Shown piece by piece: positions 45,536 to 57,960 of a stretch of DNA of 64,000 nucleotides; the stretch's first letter is position 1, and each line of letters starts with the position of its first letter. Origin of the DNA: Galeruca laticollis (lineage: Eukaryota; Arthropoda; Insecta; Coleoptera; Chrysomelidae); assembly GCA_963921935.1 (NCBI GenBank), contig OY998185.1:1032001-1096000 (forward strand). The letters run 5' to 3'. Under the pieces are notes generated by a model. It ran no database searches, was not told the origin of the DNA, and worked only from the letters and a program-made list of their open reading frames with translations. The position numbers were made by a program, and so were the translations under genes.

Positions 45536-46279
45536 ATGAGTAGTCACGATTCTGGGTATTATAGTGTTACAATGTCATGTAGTGATAATAGTAGTTATGA
45601 TGAAGAACCACATTATGATCGTGATTTAGATCAAATTGTACTTAATTATGAAATTGCAATAAGAAAAGAAAGGCATTATTTATTGCATACAGTTTTCAAT
45701 GTTGGTCATCAATTTGAAGTTGGATGTTGCCTGAGTCCTGCCAGAACTTTTGCACCTGCCATCATTTTATCATCGTTTATCGTGGAACCTTCAAAAATGT
45801 CATTCAATACTTTATAATGGGATGAGATCATAGAAGTGCTGCATAAAAGTAACGAGTTATTCTTCAATTCTCCAGATGATGATGTTGTAGATTCTAATCC
45901 CATCATGTTGTACCAAGATTTTTGTCAAATAACTAAAGTTATTTATGATAATCAAAAATTTGTGAAAATTCAGAAAGATGATGTAACAGTTTTCCTCGAT
46001 GAAGAAGAAGTTGTAGAAATTCAACATGTTCATGAGAATTTGCTTCAACATCACATTTCAATTTTAAATAAAGTGAACTTTTGCGATTTTTATTATAATA
46101 TCATTAATTTATTAAAAACATTTATATCGAATCCAATATGTGGCTTTTCCAATTGTTTAGATTTAATGTATGCTGTTTGTGATATTTATTCTTATGACAA
46201 CAGCAGTTTAATAGGAAGAGCACTTAGAGAATATCTGTACTATTACAAAGTCCATGTAATCAATGATTTAACATTATAA
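45536..46279 (+). pseudogene. Polinton conserved protein of unknown function, one stop
   Basis: A protein of about 247 codons starting MSSHDSGYYSVTMSC. A TAA at 45815-45817 interrupts it and the same frame continues. The first part has HYLLHTVFNVGHQFEVGCC and LSPARTFAPAIILSSF, a pattern I recall from small insect Polinton proteins; the second part is acidic, then helical with Cys (FISNPICGFSNCLDLMY). No catalytic motif is evident. It lies between the integrase and the metalloproteinase-like remnant, in the same direction. Confidence 0.5.
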
Positions 46280-46375
46280 AATTATGAAAATATTCTTTGT
46301 TTCATTCCACCTCTAACACAAGTAATGCTGATGATGAAAACTTTTATGTTGATTTGGAATCAGTATTGAACATCG

Positions 46376-46850
46376 AAAGTGAAGGATGTTTTCTTCTACT
46401 ATTAATAATAATTCTACCTTTAGTGGCATCTGAGAAAATTGATGTAAATTATCGAAAGATTTGGATATGTTAACAAGTCGGAACATGATATCACAAATAT
46501 GTCATCGATTTTAAAAGATTTCCAAGAGAAATTAAATTTTCCTGTAGATGGCACTCTAAATCCTGCAACTATTCAACTATTAGAGCGACTTCGATGTAGT
46601 GTAAATGAAAACGATCATGATGGTGAACATTCGTATCGCGTTAGAACAAAATGGGTAAAATACTAACCTAAATCGGTATTTTCCTCAAGCATCACCGTCA
46701 TATGTTGCTGAAAAGGCATATTTGGCAACAAAATTCCAAATTTACAATTTAAACACCAGTCTAAAGGAACAGCACTTCTTACTCATGTACTACTTATGAA
46801 ACTTCAAATCGACGTAATAACGTTAAAAATTCTTGAAAACCTGTGGAGAA
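46376..46850 (+). pseudogene. Matrix-metalloproteinase-like remnant (signal peptide, prodomain, start of catalytic domain)
   Basis: It is visible in pieces across shifted frames. First comes a hydrophobic signal-like segment ending LPLVASEK (about 46387-46440). After a frameshift near 46453-46460, a FGYVNKSEHD block leads into DFQEKLNFPVDGTLNPAT (about 46513-46570), the peptidoglycan-binding-like MMP prodomain. The sequence RLRCSV (Cys codon 46595-46597) stands where MMPs have the cysteine switch. After a stop near 46664 and a further shift come RYFPQASPSYVAEKAYLAT and NTSLK, resembling the start of an MMP catalytic domain. The zinc-binding HExxH region is absent, so the gene is truncated and dead. 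It lies inside the Polinton, on the strand of the integrase block. Confidence 0.6.
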
Positions 46851-47027
46851 GGAGCTAGGATAAAAAATCAAGTTTCAAGGTTATATGAATATTGTTTTAT
46901 TAATTGTATTTATATACATATTACATCAAATAAAAAAACAGTACATATTACATTAACGGCATAATGAAAATTATACATTTGACAGTACATATTAAATATA
47001 GTTATACAGATAAAAGATACAGTGAAA
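46851..47027. other. Convergent intergenic spacer
   Basis: Spacer between the plus-strand block and the minus-strand replication block, containing AATAAA-like sites for both directions. No gene seen. Confidence 0.4.
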
Positions 47028-47564
47028 TCAGTAGGGTAAATCTGCTGCAGCCTCTAGACACTCAAAATATTCGCATAATATGAAAACAACTGCCTCAAAA
47101 TCGTTTTGACACCAATAGTGTTCAGAATTATAAAATCCTGTTAAATTTTCTGAAGTGCTCACACTAATTTCTTCGTGAAATGTGTAATTTATATTAGGCA
47201 TAAGTTTAAAATATTTCTGAAAACACTCTTCGCAAACTTTTAGACCCAAAGGAGAAATGTGGTAATATTTACTAATTAGGCAGTAGAGATCGTGTTCAGT
47301 AAACACATCTAAATAAGTGAAATTTAATAAGGTATCTCGAAGCTCTGGTGAAATTTTTGTTTCATATTCAAAATCAAGCAATATAGCATCACAGTGATCA
47401 GATTTCTCACTTTCTTCTTTGATCTGCAACCATTTATAGGTACGAAATTCTCGAGAAATTTTTATTTTCAAAAACTGAGGAATTTGAGCTTGTACAAGAA
47501 AACTTGAAATTCTAGTAATACGATTACAAATTATCTTAGTACATAGATCTACCAAACTCTTCAT
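47028..47564 (-). CDS. Polinton protein with an elongin-C BC-box-like N-terminus
   Basis: A 178-residue protein; I chose the ATG at 47564, which avoids overlap with the polymerase end. Residues 3-12, SLVDLCTKII, fit the BC-box consensus [APST]Lxxx-C-xxx-[AILV]. The following ICNRITRISSF and IPQFLKIKI resemble the VHL/Cul2-box region of Zer1/Zyg11 substrate adaptors. The rest contains a CEECF pair and is otherwise unrecognised. If the reading is right, the protein could recruit an elongin-cullin ubiquitin ligase, as several viral accessory proteins do; this is inference from a short motif. The frame is intact. Confidence 0.5.
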   Translation of the reverse strand: MKSLVDLCTKIICNRITRISSFLVQAQIPQFLKIKISREFRTYKWLQIKEESEKSDHCDAILLDFEYETKISPELRDTLLNFTYLDVFTEHDLYCLISKYYHISPLGLKVCEECFQKYFKLMPNINYTFHEEISVSTSENLTGFYNSEHYWCQNDFEAVVFILCEYFECLEAAADLPY

Positions 47565-47589
47565 CTGAAAATAAATTCCAATCAATTTA

Positions 47590-50500
47590 TTATAACTCCA
47601 TAATACTATAATGTCCCCACGGAAGAGTGTCATGTGAACCAGGTATCAAATATCTTTTATCATCTGATGGGTTTAAAGCAATTTTTGTCTGTTCAATGGT
47701 GTATACATCATGTAACTTTGATAGTATACAACGTTGAGTTGCATGCATGAAACACTCTTCTTGAGGATTTTCTATAAATTTCTGCAAACAGAGAATATAA
47801 TCATCAAAAGTTATTTTTTTCTTTACCACATTAGACTTAATACCTTTAGCTTTTTTACATCGTTTTCCTCACCTAACACTCTGAAGGCATACTGTTTAGA
47901 ACGTAAACCTACAAAATGTGTCATAATTTTTGAGTTATTTTCATCCTTCATAATTCCGGGTACTTTCTTATTAGCTAGAGGAATATCCCACACATTATTT
48001 ACAGGATAATCACTAGTATCAAAACGGTGAATATCCGCCTTTATTACTTCTTCATATATGTTATTACATTGAATTTCGTATACTAAACTATCAGTATCGG
48101 TATAAAGTAATTTACATTGTTCAGGTGAAAAGTTGGTCAGCATATAATCATAGTGAAATTCATAAACACATATTTTTGAAATATCTAAAATTGCTAATCC
48201 TATATAAAGAGGTTTGTCAAATACAATTTTAGTTTTCTTAAGCTCTATAGCCAATAAAGGATTCTCAACATCATCGTTAAATATAAAACGACTATGAAAT
48301 GTGGGACTTGTAATTAAATTTCTAGCTCCTCGTTTGCCATACCACGTTCGAACTAATTTCACTAACCGATGTTTACGCAAATTTTGCATCGTTTTCCCGA
48401 ATACTGCATTATTCATAAGTTTATACAAATTTTTTTCAAAATTATTTTTTGCGTGGGATCTCATCAAAGTATTCAATTCTATATAAGGCTTCAACCAACA
48501 ACTTTGCTGAAATTTTAATACCCTATGAACTTTCTTAAGCAATAATCCATGAGCTATAGCTTGCTTTAAATTTTTGTAATGTATAATATAATTTTTTTTA
48601 TTATACAGAGTAGTCATTAATTTCTTTTGTTTAGAATTTGGTGGTGAAATATGTTCTGCACAGAATGGCAGATCTTTGTGTAGATCGTGTTTATTTTTTG
48701 GATACTCTAAATCAACCTCGAGCAGGTACCCTTCAGGGGAATCATCTGGAATTTGAGTTATATCAATATTATGAACTACCCATTTAAATCCTCCGTAGGG
48801 AAGCTCCTGACTCATAGCCCAACCATAAAGATTATTAATATCTGTATATAAAAGATACTTCACAGGTTTGTTTTCATTATACGTAGGCATATACTTGTTG
48901 TTGGCTTCACCGTATCGATTACAACACTGAGATATTCCACCCCTTATACCTCTTTCAAAAAATAGCAGCATGTCAATATCTTGCACTGTCTCTAATTTAC
49001 AATGAGTATACTTGAGCATACAATCCCAAGTGTAACCAGGAACTGTATAATAATGACCGGGATCCAAACCATATGTTTTCCAGCAAGTATCACGAAATGT
49101 TTCAAAAACAGACGCTAAAAGTAAAATATCTGTTTTCATATACAAGTCACTGTAATCAGCAAGGGTTTTCATATTAAATGCTGACCAAACTAATTTTGCA
49201 TGCCTATAGTCAATATCTTTTATATGTTCATCGTTAAGTTTGTTGTAAAAATATTTTTTACTAGGTAATGCAGTTTCATCTAATCGCTTTATATCATCTA
49301 AATAATCACAAAAGAAAACACCTTTTCTAGTTAATAAACTATATTGTTCAGTATTTAGATTAGAAAATTCTTTTCTAAGTGGAATGAAATTTTCTGGTTC
49401 TAATGTTGATACCAATGAATCTAATGAACATCCCATAAATCTAAAAGAGTCTATAAATCTAAACCTAATATTTGTTATATTATCCCAGATTGTAAAACTT
49501 ATGTATTTTTCTTTATTAACAGGTAAAAGTGGAACATAATTTCGGTTGGCTAAATCTCTAATTATGAAATGTGAATCATAACCACTTAGGTTGTGAAAAA
49601 CTACTGGAATGACAAATGATTTTTTATAATTAAGATTACAGTGGTTGTGAGCAAAACCTCGAAAATTACCTGTTAGGTGACAATGTTCCCTAACAATCTT
49701 ATCACCTTCCTTAAATATCTCCTCACAAATATGACATTTATCTGAAGCATCTTTTAAATTCACTTCAACATTCATTGGTTCAAAATTTTTTAATTTTGAC
49801 ATTACAAATTTTGCAATATTTTCAATTTTATCTACAAACCATAACATACAATCAGAACTTCGATTACTATCATAAAATAACCCGTTATCGTTAAAATTAC
49901 ATTTAAAATATAGTCCAGCACTATAAGCTTTATGTTTTTGATACCTAGCACTTCTCGTTACCGACTGTGAACCATATCCCTTTTGAGATTTTATTCTAGC
50001 ATCTACATCAATATAAGGAATAAGTAGTGATTCAAAATCTGCATAAATAATAAAAGGTACTTTTTCTTTGTATACAAAATTTTTAAACTTGACATATGGA
50101 TCTTTAGAAAACTCAATTTTACAATTATTATCAATTTTTTCACAATATTTGAAATGGTCATCCAATTTTTCTTGAGAAACAAAATAATTCAAACATCTAT
50201 CACATATATATTTTTTTTCTAGTATTTTTAGAGAGTTGCTTGAATAAAAGTCTTGACAAGTCTTTTATCCAAATATACTGTATATCATCACTAAAATCAT
50301 AATCATCATTATCTGACTCTGGTTCGCAATCATTCTTTTTAGGAAAATATTTATTTTGAATAATCAGTAAATTGACATGCTGTTCTCTTTTTTGTTTTGT
50401 TAAACGTACTGGCACAACACTAAAATTTGATGGTCTGAAAATTTCCAATTCAAAAACATTAACCGAAATATTAACATCATTTTTTTCGAAAGTTGTAATC

Positions 50501-51321
50501 TGATTTGGGTGTACAGGAAATGTAAGACCGTTTATGTTCAAAACTTTGCTATAATGAGGATATGAACAAGTACGTGTAGGATTTTTATTAATAACGCAAG
50601 GGAACAAAGCTGAAACAATTGCCCAAGCAAAGCATGCATTATCGTCATTCTGATCGTTGATACACGCCTTTCTTTTAGCTATTATGTCTGGTAATTTAAT
50701 ATATGATGATATTCCACTAGCCACCTCGTATTTATTTATATTGATTTCCAGAGATATAATTTTACTTAAGGCCCACCCCGATCCTTCCTCAGAATATTCT
50801 GAAAGTTTTCTTAAAATGACATCTCTTACATTAACTGCAAACCATTTTTTAAAGTCAGTTGTCTTATCAATTATTTCATTTTTTGTAGAAAAATATTTAT
50901 TTTCTGTAATTTCAGTATCACCTGATTTTCTAATAAATTCTGCACAAAAACAAGTATTTACTTTCAACATATTCCATTTTTTTAATGCGTTTTTCATTCT
51001 AGTGCTGAAAAGAAGCAACGAATCATCAAAAAACTGTAAGATATCTTTATGAGATTTATTTATAATAATCCCGGTTCGAACTCTACTTTCAAAAATTGAA
51101 TTACTATCTTCCCATTTTACTCTATTACTTCTTTTTTTATTAATAGTAAGCCCCTTTCCAGATTTACTTAGATTCTGAATTATTGTTCTAAACCGCTTTA
51201 AGTGACCCAAGTTGGTTTGTAGTTTACGTAATGTACCAATGGTTAGATCCCCATCACTTATTGCTAAGTTGCAAAGTCTAATGTGGCATTTAGCTTGTTT
51301 TGACCATTTTTCTATAACATA

Positions 51322-51354
<33 letters not shown>

Positions 51355-51456
51355 AATAGTACAATTTTTTTTTTGAAATAAAATATTTTCAATTGCTTGA
51401 AACTTTTTAACAATATTATCAGTTAGGAGAGCTATTTCCTCAGAATTCATTTTCAA
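47590..51456 (-). pseudogene. polB: Polinton protein-primed DNA polymerase B, two frameshifts
   Basis: The replicative polymerase of the element. The N-terminal part (50200-51456) carries an Asn run from an (AAT)n repeat, then DNACFAWAIVSALFP and VNVFELEIF, as in other Polinton polymerases, leading to the start of a zinc-finger-like CDRCL. The central part has exonuclease motif I (IIYADFESLL), polymerase motif A (YTDINNLYGWAM), motif B (YKLMNNAVFGKTMQN) and motif C (LLYTDTDSLVY). The C-terminus (47590-47829) has SKLHDVYTIEQTKIAL and DTLPWGHYS. Frameshifts lie at about 50195-50215 (A/TA run) and about 47830-47860 (A-run). All catalytic motifs are present, so only indels inactivate it. Confidence 0.92.
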
Positions 51457-51560
51457 AAAATTATAAAAACTTACGATTTTGAAAACTGAAGCTGTTCACC
51501 TGTGTCCAGATTATTTTTCAAGGTGTTGAAATTCAATATGTACTGTTTTGTTATGTTTTT

Positions 51561-51875
51561 TTATACATTCTCCTCTATTTTGAAGAGGGTCCTAGGGGAA
51601 ACCCTTTGGAAAGTTTGAAGTCCCAGGAATGTAATGCTGAACTTCCCCGGCGTAAATTGATTTACATGCGACGCAAATGCATCCGTCACTCTTTTGGGGA
51701 GAAATACTATATTTTCGTCCAGCTCCAGAAGTATTTGGGCTCCAAATTGCCCCTGGTGCACCTTTGCGCTGTTTATTCTATGTGGTGTATCCCTTGGTAA
51801 ATCTTTCAGTTTTATAACGGGTTTTATTTCTGCAAAAGCAGTGCTTATTGTATTAATCTCATTTAAAAAATTCAT
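51561..51875 (-). CDS. Polinton small conserved protein
   Basis: A 104-residue protein: MNFLNEINTISTAFAEIKPV, then LKDLPRDTPHRINSAKVHQG, QFGAQILLELDENIVFLPKR, and a final FSITFLGLQTF. Similar short ORFs occur next to the polymerase in insect Polintons, to my recollection, with the pattern of a small beta-barrel; a single-stranded DNA-binding role is possible but unproven. The frame is intact and is the first gene inside the right end, transcribed toward the polymerase. Confidence 0.55.
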   Translation of the reverse strand: MNFLNEINTISTAFAEIKPVIKLKDLPRDTPHRINSAKVHQGQFGAQILLELDENIVFLPKRVTDAFASHVNQFTPGKFSITFLGLQTFQRVSPRTLFKIEENV

Positions 51876-52182
51876 CTGTAATAAAGAAAGAATTATTTGA
51901 AAAGTTTTTTAAAATAGTTAAAGATGAATGAAAAAAAAATAGTAAACTTATAAATAACTTACTATGTATTGTGGAACCTTAAACGACAACTTTTCACTGG
52001 AACACTAAGTACAGTCTATTGTCTAGTATTTACTGTGAGCACTATTTAAAAGAATATTTTATTATAGAGGGGATGCACAAGTCCAATGAGTTATTTTTGA
52101 TATCATCATCATATTTCCAGAAAACTATATTTTTTTACGATTTCGTACAATCTAATCTGTTACTAACAATTATAAACCAGAA
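51876..52182. other. Polinton intergenic, right
   Basis: AT-rich spacer between the last gene and the right TIR; presumably contains the promoter of the replication block. No motif recognised. Confidence 0.4.
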
Positions 52183-53117
52183 ATCATGACATTCCAATCT
52201 TATCATATTTGAAACAAGTTCGCTATTGTCTTAATAAATGATTTGGTCTGCACGTGCTTGCTAACTATAGAAATAACGCATAAATATTACCTACTAAGCG
52301 AATTTAATATAATGCGAGATTTCATTTATTACAATATAAAAAACCTTCTATAAAATGATATGAATTCACACACATATCCGTTTTAAAAAAAAATGTTGGT
52401 TATCAATCTAATAACATTCCTTTGAGAATTTCAAAATATAGAACCCTTAAAAAATCAGCTAACTGCATAGCCCCTCCCCCTCGTGAGCACTACCCCTCAT
52501 CTCTTACACACACACACACCCAATCCTCCATATATTTTCTTTCTTCTAATTACTTCTTGTATACATCCTTATTTACTTTTTACGCAACCCCCCCGTAGAC
52601 GCTACCCTTAAAACCTCTTCGCTTCTTCTAAATCACCCCCTAGATACCTTATACACGTAAAAACATACACACTTATTTACTTTTTGCATAACCCCCCGTT
52701 CTTGTATACACCCTTATTTACATAATCCCCGTAGACGCTACCCTCCCCCGTAGACGCTACCCTTAAAACCCCTTCGCTTCTTCTAAATCGTCCCCTAGAT
52801 ACCTTATACACGTAAAAACATTCACACTTATTTACTTTTTGCATAACCTCCGTTCTTGTATACACCCTTACTTTTTGCGTAATCCCCGTAGACGCTACCC
52901 TTAAAAACCCCTTCGCTTCTTCTAAACCACCCTCTAGATACCTTAAACACGTAACAACATACACACTTATTTACTTTTTGCATAACCCCCGTAGACGCTA
53001 CCGTCATTACTTGCTAACCATCTAGAGACTTCTTTTACTTCTTGTAAACCCTCTGGAAACTTCTTCCTATCGGTAACCACCCATAGGCCATCCGCCTGTT
53101 CATCCGATAAAGTGTCA
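52183..53117 (-). repeat. Polinton right TIR
   Basis: Inverted partner of 33596-34558, ending CCGATAAAGTGTCA. It contains the same internal tandem units. The (CA)n tract is only about six units, against about 20 on the left. Confidence 0.9.
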
Positions 53118-54071
53118 CAGAACATACGTGTATTTACTACTTAAGGTCTGTGCTTTTTAATTATAAAATTTGGAATTCCATATATATAAACAGTGAACTA
53201 TAAAAGATAATTAGAACGTTCAAAGAATAAAATCATAAAAATGCCAAGAACAATATAATATGATGCAAATCATATAATACACATAGATATCCATGCATTT
53301 TGTTTTTATCATAATTATTAGAGTACTTACTTGTTCGATTAAATTATTCCATTAAATGTTCACGTGCTTTATAAATGATCATAAAATTTCCAATTCTTAT
53401 TTCACTCTGATGCATGTTTAAACTTTCTATCTATCACTATCCACATCTCCCATCTCTCACAATTTTGTAGATATATGTATGTAATAGTATTGTTATAATT
53501 CTGATAATATATATAAAAATTTTCAACAACTATTAGAACGCTAAAGTGTATAAACAGTTCACACATACAGCGTTGATTGTGAATAGCATGTTAGTGTAGC
53601 TTGGAACTTTAGAAGCGCATGCGTTGTACTGATGCGCCGACGCAATCTACTAAAATGTTCTGTATGAAGGATTGCATAGAATGCAGGAGTATGAGAGAAT
53701 TTTGATGTCATAAGAATACAATTTTTTTATCGTAACAATTTATTAAAACAATTTTTCTAGAAGTGTTGGCATTTTTATTTGTATTCATGTCCTTAATAAT
53801 TTTATTAGAACTTGAGTATTTCATTCTGTCTATTTGATATTCATCTGAATTTAAATTTTAATGGTATATATTAAAGTGCAAATTTAAAGTAAAGAATTGA
53901 AATTTAACTTACATATAGATTTATATACATCCAGAACTCAAAGGGAGGAGTTTTCATGCTTCCGACTGTATTGAAATAAGCTGAGATAATAATACAATCT
54001 ATTCGAACCGAGCTAGCCGAAGGTAATTTAATTCAATTCAAGTCAAGTATAGATTAATTCAATTTAAAACA
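53118..54071 (-). repeat. Unclassified interspersed repeat (copy C)
   Basis: The reverse complement shares ordered blocks with 13185-13900 and 31895-33000: TACCTTCGGCTAGCTCGG, GCATGAAAACTCCTCCC, GAGTTCTGGATGTAT, TGCGTCGGCGCATCAG, and ACGCATGCGCTTC. No ORF is present. It is separated from Gypsy-B by (TA)n tracts. Confidence 0.45.
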
Positions 54072-55043
<972 letters not shown>

Positions 55044-55170
55044 AATTCCCCCAATTGGGCAATAATTTTAATTGTGGTTTTCCATAGTTATAAATGATTT
55101 CCCAATTCTCATAAATACATGAGCTAATTATTAATTACCATAGAAAACTTATTCTAAAATCTTGAATTAT

Positions 55171-55458
55171 CTAGATGTATCTGTACATGCTATTTATATT
55201 AAACACACCTCTCACTCGAGTTGTTCCTGGATATACCAGTTCATAACTATTGACTCCGTTTTCGGTAATTACTTCAAATGGACCTTCTAAATAAGGTTGT
55301 AATTTTTTACAAATGTGTTTTTTATTAGGTACTCTCAAATGTTTGATTAATACCAAATCTCCTTTTTTAAATATTATTTGTTTATTATGCAATTTTAACT
55401 GCTTTTGTTTATAAATTTCTGCAATTTTAATAAATTTTTTGTGTGTTTTCATCATCAA
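55171..55458 (-). pseudogene. pol: Gypsy-B integrase C-terminal fragment
   Basis: It contains KKGDLVLIKHLRVPNKKH, LEGPFEVITENG and TRVRGVFNINSMYRY, the GPF/Y-type tail of Gypsy integrases, matching the C-terminus of the Gypsy-A pol. It is separated by deletions and frameshifts from the integrase core upstream. Confidence 0.8.
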
Positions 55459-55622
55459 CTCATCATAGTTTAAATTGTTATTATACCAGGGTCTTGTAGG
55501 TTCTATTCGTACTAATATTTGGAGTATTGTTTATGTAGGTTTCAACTTCCTGTAATTTATTTTCCCATTGAGTATGGTTTGAGGATATTAGGATTCTCAA
55601 TTGTTTTTACTTCACGAATTAT

Positions 55623-56072
55623 TCATTCAGATAGGTTGCTCTGAGGATGACATATACTCGTGAACACCGGCCGTATGTCCTTCGAATTTAACCATTCTAT
55701 TAAGTTATTGTTTCTGAAATACGTGGCATTGTCCAATATTACCTTATTAAATTTTCCATGTTCTCTCATAAATTTTGAAAAACATTGTTTTACTACGGTT
55801 TTATTTGTTCTTTTACACGCATAAAGAACAACAAATCTGGAAAAAATGTCCACCATAACCAATATGTGTCTACAGCCTGTAGACATCGGAACAAGATCTG
55901 AAATGAAATCTACTGCAATGATATCAAGAGGATTCTCTGCTATTATTGATTTTGGCAAATTATAATTTTTTTTGTTTCTATCTTTACATAATTGACATAC
56001 TCTACATTCATTAATGTGATTTTTTATTATACTAAGATCATTTCTACAATAGTAGTTTTCTCTGAAAATCAT
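55623..56072 (-). pseudogene. pol: Gypsy-B integrase core fragment
   Basis: A Cys pair of the zinc-binding domain (CRVCQLCKDRNKKNY), then the core with VDFISDLVPM, VVLYACKRTNKTV, KVILDNATYFRNNN and the CHPQSNLSE region, where the frame ends. It parallels Gypsy-A (IILDHATYFES and SSNPAERY). Broken by a stop and frameshift on both sides. Confidence 0.8.
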
Positions 56073-56521
56073 ATGTTTTTTCTAACACCCGGATGGTTAT
56101 ATGCTAAATGAATGCCATCTGCTATTGTTTTGGGTAATGATTCGGTGATTATGTATAATTCAATTCCATCTATGATTTTCGTATAAATATTGTCTTTCAA
56201 TATTCCTTTCCTTTTCTCTTTGTTTGTCAAATTTACTTGATCGTTTCTAATAGCCTCTAATGAAAAAACTCCCAGTTCATGTTTAAGAATGTTCAACCCA
56301 ATTTTGTGTCCATCCATGCGAGTAAGTGCATCTGGTATTATATTTTTCTTTCCCGGTAAATATTTTATAGTGAACGAGTATTCTTGCAACAAAAGACTCC
56401 ACCTATGTACTCTAACATTGTTAAATTTGTTATCTAATTTGGATATTAAAGCTTGGTTGTCTGTATTGACATACAAATGTCCACCTAATAAGAAGTAACG
56501 TAGTTTGCTTATACAAAACAA
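56069..56521 (-). pseudogene. pol: Gypsy-B RNase H C-part and linker
   Basis: Continues from RT in another frame: CISKLRYFLLGGHLYVNTDN, HRWSLLLQEYSFTIKYLPGK and IIPDALTRMDGHK, the end of RNase H, then a linker to integrase. The frame joins the RT part with a small overlap at 56509-56521, indicating an indel. Confidence 0.8.
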
Positions 56522-57615
56522 ATTATGCTCAACAATTCCAATTCACAAACGCTATAATTTTTCTCAGCGGACTTAGTTAGCCTAGACACAAATGAAATTG
56601 GTACTTCGATTCCTTGTTGCATCTGAGTTAATACTCCGGCAATTCTATAAATAGAAGCGTCAGTGCTTAGAGTGAATGGTAGACTATATACAGGGTGGTA
56701 CAGTTTGACTTGATCATGAAACATAATTTTAATAGACATGAATGCTTGTTCATGTTCGTCGGTCCAGCACCATCTTACATTCTTTTTAAGTAAGTTTATT
56801 AGCGGTATTTGTTTTTCAGACAAGTCTGGCACTAAATGTTTGAAATAATTTATAATCCCTAAAAACCCTCTTAATGTTTTCAGATTTGTAGGTCTCTTGT
56901 ATTCTTTAATTCTACTAGGATCCATCTCAATAGTGAATGGTGTTAATTTATAACCCAGGAAATCTACTTCAGTTTTGAAAAATGTGCATTTAGCTATGTC
57001 TAGTTTCAGTCCCGCTTTATCTAAATCTTGAAAAATATTGGTTAAATGAATTAAATGATCTTGTTCACTTTTTGAAAATATTAAAATGTCATCAACATAA
57101 TGAATAGCATAAGTTTCATGTTTTTTCAGAATCTTGTTGAGAGCTTTAAGTAATGCACTAGTTGCTGATTGTACTCCATTAATTTTAAAACCTACAAGAT
57201 GCCTGCTGTTTTTATGCAATGGTATAAGCCAAAAGCTGTGTTTGAGATCTAATTTCGACAATATTTTCACATTTGTTATTCTACCTAATATTGCTTCAAT
57301 ATTTAATGGAGATTCAAATTGAGGTATTGTGCACTTGTTCAAATTTCTAGCGTCTAAACACAATCTACTACTATCGTCCCGTTTTTTTACAATAACGACC
57401 GGATTCAAATATGATGTTGTACCATAACTTATGATTTTATTTGGTAACATATTCTTTAACGTTTTATTTACGTCCTCCAAAAGTTTATATGGAATAGGAT
57501 AACTCTTAGGTTTAAATTCCCTCATATTTATAACTTTAATTTCATGAACATATTCCTCAGCCACTCTCGCTTCTTCATTCACTAACCCTATATAATATTG
57601 TAACAATTCAACCAC
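56509..57615 (-). pseudogene. pol: Gypsy-B RT and RNase H N-part
   Basis: The RT is almost complete here: SYPIPYKLLEDV, LNPVVIVKKRDDSSRLCLDA, ESPLNIEAILGRITNVKI, LDLKHSFWLIPL, HYVDDILIFSKSEQDH and NLKTLRGFLGIINYF. RNase H begins with LSTDASIYRIAGVLTQ. The segment around YVDD is intact. The region ESPLNIEAILGRITN shows what the equivalent, transposon-split region of Gypsy-A should look like. Confidence 0.85.
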
Positions 57616-57624
57616 TTCTGCCTT

Positions 57625-57960
57625 CTATTTTACATCACAATTGACATCCTTCTCATTAAGAACCACTCTTTTTGCGGCATCCTTTGGCCTGTACCTAACA
57701 ACACTATTTTCCACTCCTAAATACCTATTTTCATTATCATTACTATCTAACTTACTTAAAGTATCACAATCGATATTATTCATTTCATTAAAATTATAAT
57801 TTATCAATTCGATACAATTATTTGTATTTCTTTTTTCGTAACTTATATCTTCACCTTCTCCTATGTTCATGTATTCTACTCTATCACTTTTCTGTTGCAT
57901 GTTTGAATCTTTTGTTCTTAAATCATAATTAATTTTCCCATTTATTTTTATTAAACCCAT
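57625..57960 (-). pseudogene. Gypsy-B protease-RT linker
   Basis: A 111-codon, Asn/Asp-rich stretch with no motif, lying between protease and RT in a separate frame. The same position in Gypsy-A is a similar low-complexity linker. Probably part of pol displaced by indels. Confidence 0.4.

Larger units (their letters stand above)
33596..53117. mobile_element. Polinton/Maverick DNA transposon, about 19.5 kb
   Basis: Bounded by inverted repeats of about 0.95 kb and encoding the Polinton core set: protein-primed polymerase B, retroviral-type integrase, packaging ATPase, adenovirus-type protease, major and minor capsid proteins. It also carries a PLA2-domain protein and several insect Polinton accessory genes. 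Most genes hold single frameshifts or stops, so it is a fairly recent but decaying copy. No matching 6-bp target duplication is visible outside TGACACTTTATCGG at either end. Confidence 0.95.

Noticed and set aside
52677..52964. A 95-codon ORF in the right Polinton TIR
   Set aside because: It consists of the TIR tandem units, is not open through the left TIR, and has no plausible domain.
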